Counted from the stretch's first letter, positions 1 through 9,930 are shown. The stretch: DNA of 45,940 nucleotides from Dimorphilus gyrociliatus (GCA_904063045.1 CAJFCJ010000154.1:1-45940); one strand, 5' to 3'. Notes: generated by a model not told the origin, from the sequence alone. Program-made: numbers and translations.

Positions 1-440
1 TTTTCTGTTATATATTCTATATTTAAATATAAAAAGAATTTAACACTGGAATATTATCTAATTTAAAACTGTTATATGTTCTTAATATCTAATTAAGTGT
101 TTATTCTATTTTTTTAATACAAAAAAAAATTTATAATTAAAAAAGTTTTAAAATAGATAATATTTTAATATTAAATTCTTATTATACAGCTAGAATACTA
201 TTAGAGTTTTTTCTAATAATAATTTAGCAATTTATATAATTAATACCAATCAATTAATTACAAAATTCTAGATTTTTAGTAAAAGTAATCGATACATACA
301 AAATCATAAACACATTGGCTTAAAAACATTGCAATTTTTTTGGATTATTTTTATTTTATTCTGGAATATAAAATTTACTAATTTATCATAGGAAGTTCTG
401 GACAAAAAAAACTATAAAACAAACGACAAGAAGATATAGC
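1..440. other. Non-coding AT-rich stretch upstream of EnP1-like gene
   Basis: No open reading frame or structured RNA was recognised here. A TATA-like run (ctataaaac, about 412-420) lies some 20 bases before the ATG at 441. Unlike most genes in the window, no CCC block sits directly before that ATG. Confidence 0.5.
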
Positions 441-1764
441 ATGAAATTCCTCTTAGCAATCTCACTTTTAATTGCTGTGTTAACAAGAGACTCCAATGAA
501 ATAGTAATCGTAAAAAGATGTGGTAACGAAGATATTGAAAAAGTATGTGGTACTGCTGGTTTAAGTTGGGTTGGTGCAACCGCTTACAATATAAATACCT
601 TGACTAAGATGCTTAAAGAATGTAATATTCCTAACGCTGCAGTTTTCTCATGGAATGGACAACCTGCTCGTTTAGTTTTACAACAAAACGGTGCTTTGAA
701 TCCATTTAACCAACAAACAAACCCAACAGATTACGTATTCTGTGCTAGAAAATGTCATGGAAAGCCAAAGCAAGTATGTCCTCCAGTACAGCCTAGTACC
801 AGTACAGCCTTATTGTCCTCCATTTTGTCCACCTTATAGAAAAGAACGAAGAGAATGGAAAGGTGATTCATCAGATTTTAATATCAATGTTGATGCAGAA
901 GTAGATGTTGATGTAGAAGTATCTAATGGTAGAGTTGACATTGATATCGATATTGAAGAGAGTATTGACATTAATGTTGGTAGAGATTCATCATCTGATG
1001 AAGGAAGACATCATAGGGGTCGTAGATTAAGACCATGTTTGCCATATAGAGGACCTTGTAAACCATACCCATGTCCACCAACCCCTGGTCCATTCCCACC
1101 ATGCCCACCATACCCATGTTTCCCAGTCAAATGTCCATGGGAAAAAGGTTACAAGAATAGATGTAAAGAATACACCAAGAAACTAAAATGCTTTAGGAAA
1201 AATCCATGTTGGCCAAGAAGAGGATGTGATTACATCAAGTGGTTAGCTAAATGTCTAGAAGTCTCTAAGACATACGTTTACAACGATAAGGATGATCATT
1301 GTAGAAATAGATGGGTAGTTGATGTAGACGAAGTAACTCATAAAAATGTACAAGATATAAGAAAACTCAAGTTACAAAAATGCATTTATGGAAACAGGCC
1401 AGATTGTAAGTTCAATGTTCCATACATACTAAGATTCCCAAGAATACTTAAATGTATCAGAGATTACATTAGAAGGAAATGTTGTATCAAAAAAGTATGT
1501 CTGTATGTTGATTGTAGAAGTAGAGTCTATGTCTACTATAGAGGAAGGCTATGGCTAATCTGTTATAATCCAAGAACAATATGTGGTAGATGTCCAAGAG
1601 TTAGATTCATTCCACTCCCAAGAGCATGTGTTGAATACTTAGCAAAATCTGGACTCTTCGGTGTTGACTTTAAAAGACATCATAAAGATAGCAGCTGTTC
1701 CGATTCAGGAAGGAGAGGTATTAGATTTGAAGATAGCTCTAATGGTAACGGATTATTAGCTTGA
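441..1764 (+). pseudogene. EnP1-like cysteine-rich spore-wall protein, split by a frameshift
   Basis: Two overlapping reading frames (441-839 and the frame open over 742-1764) together resemble the microsporidian endospore protein EnP1, a secreted spore-wall and adhesion protein of Encephalitozoon. The first part has a signal peptide (MKFLLAISLLIAVLT) followed by a conserved block with FSWNGQ, QNGALNPF and YVFCARKC. The second part is rich in Cys, Pro and basic residues, has an acidic Asp/Val stretch (about 880-970), and ends with a SGLFGVDF motif like the EnP1 C-terminus. The frames meet near 783-810, where a 12-base repeat with a 16-base period moves the reading frame by one. The gene is visibly less AT-rich than its surroundings, as expected for a highly expressed gene. 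It is either a real pseudogene or allele, or an assembly error. The family call rests on motif similarity recalled by eye. Confidence 0.72.
783..810 (+). repeat. 12-base direct repeat (16-base period) at the EnP1 frameshift
   Basis: The string ccagtacagcct occurs at 783-794 and again at 799-810. A period of 16 is not a multiple of 3. The first copy reads Pro-Val-Gln-Pro in the upstream frame and the second copy reads the same peptide in the downstream frame, so this short repeat is the likely cause of the frame change. Confidence 0.85.
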
Positions 1765-1903
1765 TGTGAATAAAGTCCGTTAAAAAATTTTTTTTAAAAA
1801 ATGTTAAACTAATTTTAAAGCGATTTAATATAATTTCTACAATTAATATTTAGAATATTTAATGATAATATGAGTCTTAAAAGATTAAATAAGCTAACCC
1901 CCA

Positions 1904-2758
1904 ATGTTTAAAGAATGTATTAATTGTTGTAAAAAAGTTTAATTTTTTTAAAAATAAATATTATTGTGAATTGTGTAATACTTACTACAATAAAAATAAA
2001 GAACCAATTAAATCTAAACTAGACGCACTAGAATTTTGTAATGAATGTCAAAGAAATGAAAAAATAAAATGTAAAAACTTTGAAGAATTATTAAAAAATT
2101 GAATTTGTGTTACGATTGTGAAAAAAACGTACCAACTCTTAGAAATATATTTTATAAAGATTTAGGAAAGAAGATCCAGCTAAAACAAAAACTAATTTTT
2201 TTCTTGATAGCACCATTTTTAATTTTCAATACAATAAAAAATGATTTTTTAAACAATTCAAACTATAATTCAATATTTAATATTATAAAGAATACTATAG
2301 TATATGATTATATAGAAAAGTTATTAAGCTATACAAAGAATACTATAGTATATGATTATATAGAAAAGTTATTAAGCTATACAAAGAATACTATAGTATA
2401 TGATTATATAGAAAAGTTAGTGTTTTATGTTATCAATAATAATTTATATACATGCTTTGTTATCATTAATGTATTTCTATTAGACTTCTCTTATAAATTA
2501 AGAATTCCTTTTGTAATTTTAAAAACTATTCTAATTTTTGTAATTCCAGAAAGCAGATTTTATTTAACAACGATTTATTTGATTTATAACTTCTTTTTTA
2601 TATTAAAAAATAAGAATATTTATTATGAAGTAGAAATTTATACTAATAATAAAGAAGACTCTTTAGTTGAAGAATTTAAAAATTTAACTTTAAAAAATGT
2701 TTTATATAAAAAAATTACAAATAGCAATAAAATTCAAATAATAGAAAAAATTCAATAA
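1904..2758 (+). pseudogene. Broken zinc-ribbon membrane protein, Ima1/Samp1-like N-terminus
   Basis: An ATG at 1904 follows a CCCCC block (1898-1902), a normal start context here. Reading across two frame changes gives four CxxC pairs in order: CINC (from 1916), CELC (about 1965), CNEC (about 2041) and CYDC (about 2108), then hydrophobic segments (residues about 30-50, 105-125 and 130-165 of the last frame). Paired CxxC zinc ribbons followed by transmembrane segments are the layout of the Ima1 N-terminal domain found in inner-nuclear-membrane proteins. The frame changes fall at A6 runs (1931-1936 and 2093-2098). The last frame (2099-2758) has no usable ATG near its start, so it is the 3' part of this gene and not a separate one. 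The family call is tentative. The breaks may be real or may be homopolymer errors. Confidence 0.5.
2288..2419 (+). repeat. 48-bp in-frame tandem repeat (about 2.7 copies)
   Basis: Copies start at 2288, 2336 and 2384 and are almost identical. Each encodes the 16-residue unit NTIVYDYIEKLLSYTK inside the membrane part of the broken gene 1904-2758. The period is a multiple of 3, so the repeat keeps the frame. The near-identity of the copies indicates a recent duplication. Confidence 0.9.
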
Positions 2759-2810
2759 ATTTGATTTTTTAAACAATTATTTTGTTTACATACGATTTAA
2801 AAAAACTCAC

Positions 2811-2967
2811 TTTCTTTTTTATTTATTTTTCTTATTTATTTTTCTTTTTTATTTATTTTTCTTATTTATTTTTCTTTTTTACTTAATTTTTTAATTTTTT
2901 AATTTTTTTCTTTTTTACTTAATTTTTTAATTTTTTAATTTTTTAATTTTTTTAATTTTTTTAATTT
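2811..2967 (+). repeat. T-rich low-complexity tandem repeats
   Basis: Successive runs built from short units such as ttatttttc, then acttaattttttaatttttt. On the minus strand this becomes an A-rich tract beginning just after the stop codon of the Rad10 gene. Confidence 0.8.
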
Positions 2968-2968
2968 T

Positions 2969-3535
2969 CTATTCATTGTTACTTAATTTCATGTTTATAT
3001 ATTTACTTAAACTAAGTCTTTTATTACTACCAACTCCATATAACTCAATATTTTGAATATCAGAATTAAAAAGCTCTTTTAAAGTAAACCTTCTATTAAT
3101 AATCTGAGCATCTATTCTGTTTAGTCCTGGAAACTTACTAATAAAACTTATCTTACTATCTTCTTCTTTCTTATCTTTAATACTTTCATATGATATTTTA
3201 CTAGCCATCGTTTGTATATAATTAGCAGATTCTTCATCTGAGTAACTAATTAATAAACAATGATTATAATCATTTGCTAAATCAAATAACTTAACAATAT
3301 ACTCTTCATAGTTAATTGTATCTATTTGTACTAATAAAAATCTTTTAGTATGATGAACTGCTTTTATTACGGAAGATATTTTGTCTGGCATTTGTAAATA
3401 AAATCTTAAAGAAATGTAAAGAATTGAAATATTGTTTATTTGGTAGTCAGTTTGTATTTTTTTAAAAACATAGGAGGATTTTAAGAGGTGTTCTAAGACT
3501 GGATTTCCTCTCTGCTTTTCGTTTACTACAATCAT
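2969..3535 (-). CDS. RAD10: DNA excision repair endonuclease subunit Rad10/ERCC1
   Basis: A 188-residue protein with the hallmark NEKQRGNPVLEHL near its N-terminus (residues 5-17), then a YISLRFYLQMPD block, LLVQIDTINYEEYIVKL and LLISYSDEESANYIQ. These follow the order of the ERCC1 central domain. The C-terminus (about 130-185) has the FPGLNRIDAQ and ELYGVGSNK elements of a tandem helix-hairpin-helix domain, which pairs with Rad1/XPF. The protein has no nuclease activity itself; it positions the XPF partner at bubble junctions in nucleotide excision repair. It lacks the long N-terminal extension of fungal and animal homologues, as is usual for microsporidia. The ATG at 3535 follows a CCC block (complement of 3539-3541), which supports this start. 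Confidence 0.9.
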   Translation of the reverse strand: MIVVNEKQRGNPVLEHLLKSSYVFKKIQTDYQINNISILYISLRFYLQMPDKISSVIKAVHHTKRFLLVQIDTINYEEYIVKLFDLANDYNHCLLISYSDEESANYIQTMASKISYESIKDKKEEDSKISFISKFPGLNRIDAQIINRRFTLKELFNSDIQNIELYGVGSNKRLSLSKYINMKLSNNE

Positions 3536-3800
3536 CTAGGGTTGTAAGATGTTTTAAGTTTTATTGATTTTATTTAAAAATATAAAAATAAAATATACTT
3601 AAAAAACTAATATTTCATAAGAAAATACGAATTAGATTAACATTAAATACTGTTTCATTAAGTTTAGTACCAAAATTAAGACAAGATCTAAAACCTCGTA
3701 TATTTTTTTTAGGAATTTCTTTAACAGAAATTTTACTGGACAGAATTGTAAATTTACTCCTAAACGAGAATTTAAATATAAAGAAGAAGAAACCCTCCTT

Positions 3801-5607
3801 ATGAAAATTTTATATCATTTATTTACCTTATCCAGACTCTCTTTAAAGTTGTTTTTAATATTTAAATATTTAACATTTACAGAAAGTAGTACCGATGAAT
3901 CAATTCCTATAGATTATAATATTATTAATGTGAGATGTATTGATAAAAATAAAGTAGAATCCAAAGAAACCACTCTTTTGATGTTTGAGTATTTTATAAA
4001 TAAAAATAAACTCGGAGAAGAAAATCTAAAATATAGATATACGATGGGATTAGAAGACTTTAACAGTTCTGCAAATAAAGGTGATTATATTTTTAGAGAC
4101 TTTTGTTGTTTGAATAGTAAATATTTTCAAAAATTAATTGAATTAGTAGAAGATGAAAGTATTACTGAAATAAATGAAGAAGAGGTGTTGAAACTAACAG
4201 AATTAATATTACTTTGAAGGCCAAAAAGTGATTTTATCACTAAAAATTTATGTCTAAAAATTGTTGAATGCGCACAAAAAAAATAATACAAAAAAAATTT
4301 TAAATAAAAGCGGAAAGAAAGAGCGCTCAGTTATTATAGCACCTAAAACATATAAATATATTATTCTATTAAGTACGCTAATTCGAGAATCAAATAGTAA
4401 AATGCTTATTAACAATTTATTAGGACAGTTAATTAATAATGGAAATGTTCATTCTTTGGATACAGAAGTTGATATTGGAAAAATTTTATACGAACTAATA
4501 AAGATAATTCTGGATGATAAAATAAGTAAAAATAAAGAATCGATACTTAGTGTCTATGGATATAAAGATGGAATTTATCAAGATAATAAAATTCTTAGAC
4601 TGGATATAAAATGTTATAGAAATGATATATTTTACATAGAAATTGAGAAATCTGAGCTTAGAAGTGGTTTAAAAGAAACAGTTGATTTTTTACCAGAAAT
4701 GGCAAATCTTATTTTGTCCAAGATTGATTCTTTATTATTGGATGATATAAATAATTCCCCTTTTTTATTTAACACTGAAAATTTGAAGTTCATTGCAAGT
4801 GATTTTAGGGAAATTAATATTACCAAATTGTTAATAAACTTTCCAAATTTAAAAATAATAAAATTGTATTTTTGTAAGTTTGATCGACAAACGTTCAAAT
4901 TGCTTGAGAAATGTAATTCTCTAGAAAAGCTTATTTTTGACTGGAGTGAATTAGAAGAAGTTGATATTCAAACATTTTTTAACTGCTTTCCGAATTTAAA
5001 AGTATTAGAAATTCCTGCTTGTAGTATCACTCCAAAGTCGTTCGGAAGTATACAAAAATTCAATTCACTTGAAGAATTGACTATCACATGGAGCAAATTA
5101 AAAGAACTTAACTTTGGGACAATCATTAATAAACTTCCAAACTTGAAGAGATTACAATTAATATCTTGTGATATTACATCAGCTTCATTTCTAGGTCTCA
5201 AAGAACATACTTCCTTGGTTTATTTAAACATTAAATGGAACGATTTATCAGAATTTTTAATTGAAGATTTTCTTAAAAACTTTCCAAATATAGAAACATT
5301 GGATTTATTTAATTGTGGTCTTTCCGTTAAATCTTTCATAGGTTTAAAAGAGTGTACTTCGTTAAAAACATTTAATTTGAGATATAATAAATTAGAAGAT
5401 CTAAAAATAGCAGATTTCCTTGTTAATTTCCCCAATTTAGTAAATTTAGACGTATATCCTACTTTTTTTAATGAAGAGTCATTAGTAGGATTAGAAGAAT
5501 TTCCACTTCTAGAAGAAGATCTTTTTTTAGAATCTATGTATTCGGGAGGTGATGAAATCAAAAATTTTGTTAAAAAATACAAAAATCAGAAAAGACGAAC
5601 TTATTAA
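3801..5607 (+). pseudogene. Leucine-rich-repeat protein, probably secreted, broken in the middle
   Basis: The first part (3801-4217, 138 residues) starts at an ATG after CCC (3793-3795) and opens with a hydrophobic leader (about residues 1-27). The second part (frame open 4261-5607, 448 residues) has no ATG until about 4402, so it is probably the 3' portion of the same gene. It contains regular LRR units of about 25 residues, for example FPNLKVLEIPAC and TSLKTFNLRYNKL, recurring from about 4840 to 5480. Between the two parts lie stop codons at 4215 and 4255 and an A8 run (4276-4283). At least two lesions are therefore needed, which favours real decay. These LRRs do not show the alternating two-unit pattern of the other LRR genes in the window. 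The function is unknown; a host-facing secreted protein is an inference. Confidence 0.65.
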
Positions 5608-5620
5608 AATTAATTATTAA

Positions 5621-5780
5621 TAAAACAAGTTTATTAGAAAAATATTACAAAATAAAACTCAAGAGTCTCAAAGAATATCTAAATGAATACAAATTTCAAT
5701 TAAAACAAGTTTATTAGAAAAATATTACAAAATAAAACTCAAGAGTCTCAAAGAATATCTAAATGAATACAAATTTCAAT
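5621..5780 (+). repeat. Exact 80-bp tandem duplication
   Basis: Positions 5621-5700 and 5701-5780 are identical base for base. They lie just 3' of the broken LRR gene and contain no gene. Perfect identity in such AT-rich sequence means a very recent duplication, or an assembly artefact. Confidence 0.95.
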
Positions 5781-6503
5781 TAAAATTGGTTTCATTTATA
5801 AATCAATAAATATAAAAATTAATAGAAACTATATTTTTTAAATAAAATATTAGAAATTTAATAGTTGAATTCTTGTGTTTTTAAGTATATATTAAAGAAT
5901 AAGCTTTATATCATTTAAATTGAACGAAATTAAACTTTTATTTAAGAAAAAAAAGAACAAAAAAGAGTCTATTTTTAATAAAGTTCTATATTAACTAAAA
6001 CATTACATTAAGCGTTATCAAATAAATAAAAGTTTTTAATTATGGATAAGTTACCTTCTTTCAAGACATTTTAGCACTTGGTTTATCCTTGTTCTTTTAC
6101 ATTATCAAATAATGTACTTATTTTTTACTAATTTAACCTAAAAATAGTTTTACTTGTATTTTTAAAGTATATCTCTTTATTTTCTATATTTAATTAGTTT
6201 ATACTGAGATTTGTATGGTAAATAAACAAACATAATTTGACTCATTTTATAATGTTTACAAATCGATTAATCAGAATATGAATTAATATATTTTGTAAAG
6301 TTATCTATAAAAACATACAAAATCTAAATATCTCTTTTATAGAAAATGATTTATGATTAGAAGGGGTCACTTCGTTATATCTTAATATCTATAAATCTAT
6401 ATCTTCCGTCTTTAATAAATCTACAATATTTACCATAAAGAACTTTTTTTTAATCAAAACAAAAATCTAAAGTATTAAAGAAATATACTCTTAGATTAAA
6501 CCC
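5781..6503. other. Intergenic, no gene recognised
   Basis: No supportable reading frame or RNA. The only item noted is the decamer aaggggtcac at about 6360-6369, which has an inverted partner at 7621-7630 on the far side of the next gene. Confidence 0.5.
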
Positions 6504-7541
6504 ATGTTTATTTTGCTAACTGTTATTAAATGTATAGCATACAATAAAAAAGAACTAAGACCTGTTCAGGTTCAATTAAGGAACAATAATTTATTAGAAT
6601 ACGATGATTTTGATGAAATTATAAGAGACATAGCAATTAAAGAGTTTAATTTTAGTGATATAGATTCAATACTTCTAGTAAATAAGGAAATAACACCTAA
6701 AACTTTAGAAGTATTGTCGTTGTTTGATGAGTTAAGAGTATTAAAAACAGAATATTGTAGATTTGACGTTGATATTTTAAACCAAATCAGTCAATTCAAA
6801 AATATTAAAGAATTAAAATTAAATTTTAACATAACATGGTTTGGTAACGAGGTTGATAGTATAATGAACATTCAAAATTTAGAAGTACTAAGTTTAGTAG
6901 GAAATGATTTATCTGGAGGTACATTGAAAAACATCAATAAATTACAATGGCTGACTGAATTATATATTAGTCTGAATAATAGATTAAGTATAGAAGACTA
7001 TCAATCTATATATGATATTACTCTATTAAAACACTTAGATTTGAAAGATTGTTGCCTAAAAAAAGGGGGTTTGGATAATATTAATAGACTTCTATGTTTA
7101 GAAACTTTAAATTTGAGTCAAAACCAGAATCTAGATTTAAACGACTATTTAAATGTTCTAAGACTAAAAAATCTTAAAACTCTTAAAATTTCTCATTGCA
7201 ATATAATGAATGGATATTTGAACGGTATTGATAAACTTAACTCTTTAAAGATTTTAGACTTATCTTATAACCCTAAAATAGAAAAAGAAGATTATGAAAT
7301 AGTTTATAAAATAAAAAGTTTAGAAATTCTTTATTTAGTGTCAAATGAAATGAAAAATGAATATTTGGACGGGATAAGTAATTTATTACGTTTAATAGAG
7401 CTTGATATATCATACAATACTGAAATAACAGATCTTTATTATATTATTACCCCAGGTTTACCATCTCTAAAGAAATTAGATTTCAAAAGATGTGGAATAA
7501 AAAATAAGTTAAAATCAAGCCATTCAAGATTTTTTAATTAA
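6504..7541 (+). CDS. Secreted leucine-rich-repeat protein, intact
   Basis: A 345-residue protein. The ATG directly follows CCC (6501-6503), which fixes the start. A short hydrophobic N-terminus (MFILLTVIKCIA) looks like a signal peptide. From about residue 65 two LRR unit types alternate. Type A has the form LkxLdLkxCxLxxGxLdxI (for example LKHLDLKDCCLKKGGLDNI). Type B has the form LExLxLSxNxxLxxxDYxxI (for example LETLNLSQNQNLDLNDY). A plus B spans about 48-50 residues. The same A/B scheme occurs in the broken genes at 14017-15842 and 41977-43554, so this is a dispersed family with only one intact member here. The function is unknown. The signal peptide and repeat surface suggest protein binding outside the cell, which is inferred. 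Confidence 0.8.
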   Translation: MFILLTVIKCIAYNKKELRPVQVQLRNNNLLEYDDFDEIIRDIAIKEFNFSDIDSILLVNKEITPKTLEVLSLFDELRVLKTEYCRFDVDILNQISQFKNIKELKLNFNITWFGNEVDSIMNIQNLEVLSLVGNDLSGGTLKNINKLQWLTELYISLNNRLSIEDYQSIYDITLLKHLDLKDCCLKKGGLDNINRLLCLETLNLSQNQNLDLNDYLNVLRLKNLKTLKISHCNIMNGYLNGIDKLNSLKILDLSYNPKIEKEDYEIVYKIKSLEILYLVSNEMKNEYLDGISNLLRLIELDISYNTEITDLYYIITPGLPSLKKLDFKRCGIKNKLKSSHSRFFN

Positions 7542-8404
7542 ATATACAATTTTATTGATTTTAAATAAATTAAATTCTATTCTTGAACTAATAAATACAT
7601 TTAATTGTTATACTTTATTAGGTGACCCCTTATATGTTTAGCGATATATATCATAGAGAAGACAAGTTGTTATTTTCAACTTTATAGTAGAAAACATGTT
7701 TTATTATCCGGATAAAATTGTTGTAGGAGGAAAGAATCTATGATTTTAATCAAGAATTGTAATTTAGAAAGGTGATTTTGTGTTTTAAAAGTCGTAAGTG
7801 TTTAAAAAAAGAATTCTATTATGTGAAGAGCTTCATCTTCTAATATAAAATTGTCTTTAGTGAAAATTATAAAAGTAATCTATAAAATAACACAGAAGTC
7901 GATCTACAAAAACATATGTGATGAAGTACAAGTGAATAAAGCAGCATTTTTAATTATAAAACACTTATTATAGGCTATATTGAAAAAACAACCACGTTTC
8001 CGTATTGATGGTGTTAAAATAGAAGTTGATGAAAGCTGCCTCGCAAAACGCAAACATCAGAAGAGTAGAATAATAAAAAAAATCTGGTTGTGGGAGGTGT
8101 TACAGGACCACTACATCCTTTTGACTATAAGAAAGCCAATAACTACTGATAAATTAAAAAAGATGATTTATCATGTCATAAAAAGTAAAACAACAATAAT
8201 AACATAAATTTGGAAAGACTATAATTCTATCCAACCACTTAATATGAAACACTAGAAAATAAATCATAAAAAATACTTTGTAGGTCCAAGAAATTGTAAA
8301 ATTAACGCACAATTAGTAGAAAATAATTGGGAACACTTAAAATATTTTCTTAAAAGCAGAGAATTCAATATTAAAAAATATATTAGAAATTATATTATGG
8401 AATA

Positions 8405-9874
8405 CAGTGTGTAAAAAAAAAGTGGTCACCCATATTTTTGTCGATTAATATATAATTTGATTCTTTTATTCTGAATAAGTCTATACCAAATGTTTCATAA
8501 TTAATCATTAAAGCTTTTCTATATTTTAAATTTTTCTGCTTATCTTATTTTTAATTATTTTAATGAAAAATGTTTTAAAGACTGTAAAAAAAAAGTGGTC
8601 ACTTATTGAAATATACTTTCCCACCACTTTGGTATAAAAATAAAATAGCAAATATACCCAACATGGGTCTACACTACTCTAACGAAAGAAATGAGAAATA
8701 ATAGGGATGAAGAATTCAGGGATTTCTCTTAGAAAATTTCTACAATTTTAGGGATTCCGTATTCATCTGTACAGAAAATCGTAAAAAGGCAGATGAATAT
8801 GATAAATAGGACATATAGGAGGAAGTGGAAGGCCTCAAAAACTAACAGGTCAAAATATAGAACTTCTATATAAGGAAGTAAAAAATGATAACACTATATC
8901 TTGCAGAAAGTTAGTAGAAAAGTTGAAAGAAAAACAAGGTATAGACTGCTCACATATGACAGTCAAAAATTACCTAAATAAGTTAGACTTTATATCGGCT
9001 TCACCGATAAAAAAACCACTTCTTCAACCAAGGCACATAGTAAACCGTTTTGAAGCTAGTAAGAGGTGGATAAAAATGCCTGAAAGTAGAGTTAAAACAA
9101 TGATTTTTAGCGATGAATGTAAATTTAATTTATTAAATTCAGATGGAAATGTAAAGATATGGAAAACTAGAGGAGAACCGATTACTTCTAGAAATGTTCG
9201 AGGTACTTAAAATTTGGAGGAGGATCTGTTATGGTATGGGGGTGTTTTTCGTATCATGGTGTTGGAGAAATCAAATTTATCGATGTAAAAATGGATGCAG
9301 CATACTACTGCAATATGTTAAGCTCTTGTTTGTTTAACCGGCCTCTAAAATGGGATTATCTGATTTTATTTTTGTACAAGATAACGATCCCAAGCATACA
9401 AGTAAGCTAGCAAAGAAAATTTTCAGAGAGAATAATATTAAAGTTGAAAGCTGGCCTGCTCAATCTCCTGATTGCAACCCTATAGAAAACTGTGGGCAAT
9501 AATCAAGGCCAAAATAGGAAATAAAATGTTTAAAACAAGGAATGAATTAAAGGCTGCTATAACAGAAGAATGAAATAAAATACCAGTAGAAACGTGGCAG
9601 AAGCTGGCTTTATCATTTAAAAAAAGCATTGTTACTTTATAGAGCAAAAGGAGGATGTATTATGAAATAAATGATAGTGACCACTTTTTTTTTACAGTCT
9701 TAAAGACATTTTTCATTAAAATAATTAAAAATAAGATAATCAGAAAAATTTAAAATATAGAAATAATTTAATGATTGATTATAAGACATTTGGTATATAT
9801 TTATTTAGAATAAAACAATCAAATTATTTATTAATCAACAAAAATATGGAAGACCACTTTTTTTTTACACACTG
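8405..9874 (+). mobile_element. Tc1/mariner-like (IS630 superfamily) element, copy 1, IR/DR type
   Basis: A 1470-bp element flanked by TA on both sides (8403-8404 and 9875-9876). Inverted repeats of 198 bp (8405-8602 and 9677-9874) each hold two copies of the A-run plus gtggtcac motif, one at the outer end and one at the inner end (left: 8405 and 8581). This is the inverted-repeat/direct-repeat layout known from Tc1-like elements such as Sleeping Beauty. The element lies inside a Merlin relic. Copy 2 of the same family is at 20894-22364 in the opposite orientation. Confidence 0.93.
8663..9670 (+). pseudogene. Tc1-like transposase, multiply frameshifted
   Basis: The start is the ATG at 8663 after CCC (8657-8659); copy 2 has the same context. 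In order: helix-turn-helix remnants (GIPYSSVQKI-like, about 8750-8790), then the conserved frame 8923-9210 with IFSDECKFNL carrying the first catalytic Asp, then VQDNDPKHTS (about 9390) with the second Asp, then SPDCNPIEN (about 9470) with the final acidic residue. Several single-base shifts and stops interrupt it, so it cannot make a complete transposase. The TTG at 8923 only marks where a frame opens and is not a real start. Confidence 0.85.
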
Positions 9875-9930
9875 TATAGTTATATCCATCAACAAAAATG
9901 GCTTTCCCAAAGTATTAGAATTATTTAAAT

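Larger units (their letters stand above)
7690..9930 (+). mobile_element. Decayed Merlin (ISXO2-like) transposon, split by a Tc1-like insertion
   Basis: Pieces of a Merlin transposase lie in order on the plus strand. They are a degraded zinc-ribbon N-terminus (about 7740-7850), the first catalytic block IDGVKIEVDESCLAKRKH (within 7980-8207), then WKDYNSI, KKYFVGPRNCKI and NNWEHLKYFL (8210-8350). The C-terminus continues after the Tc1-like element (8405-9874): joining across the TA target restores a Trp-containing tail comparable to the Merlin tail at 44358-44615. Many stops and shifts make it non-functional. The outer ends were not identified, so the limits are approximate. Confidence 0.7.

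Noticed and set aside
742-839. Two overlapping separate genes at 441-839 and 742-1764
   Set aside because: The second frame has no CCC motif or leader at its ATG, and both parts fit one EnP1-like protein; a frameshift is simpler.
2099-2101. TTG start for the membrane protein frame, and similar non-ATG openings at 4261, 7980, 8923, 12764 and 39098
   Set aside because: Each is just the point where a frame opens downstream of a lesion or before a real ATG; no initiation context is present.
2811-2967. CRISPR-like or functional repeat array
   Set aside because: Units are short T-rich simple repeats without unique spacers, in a eukaryotic genome.
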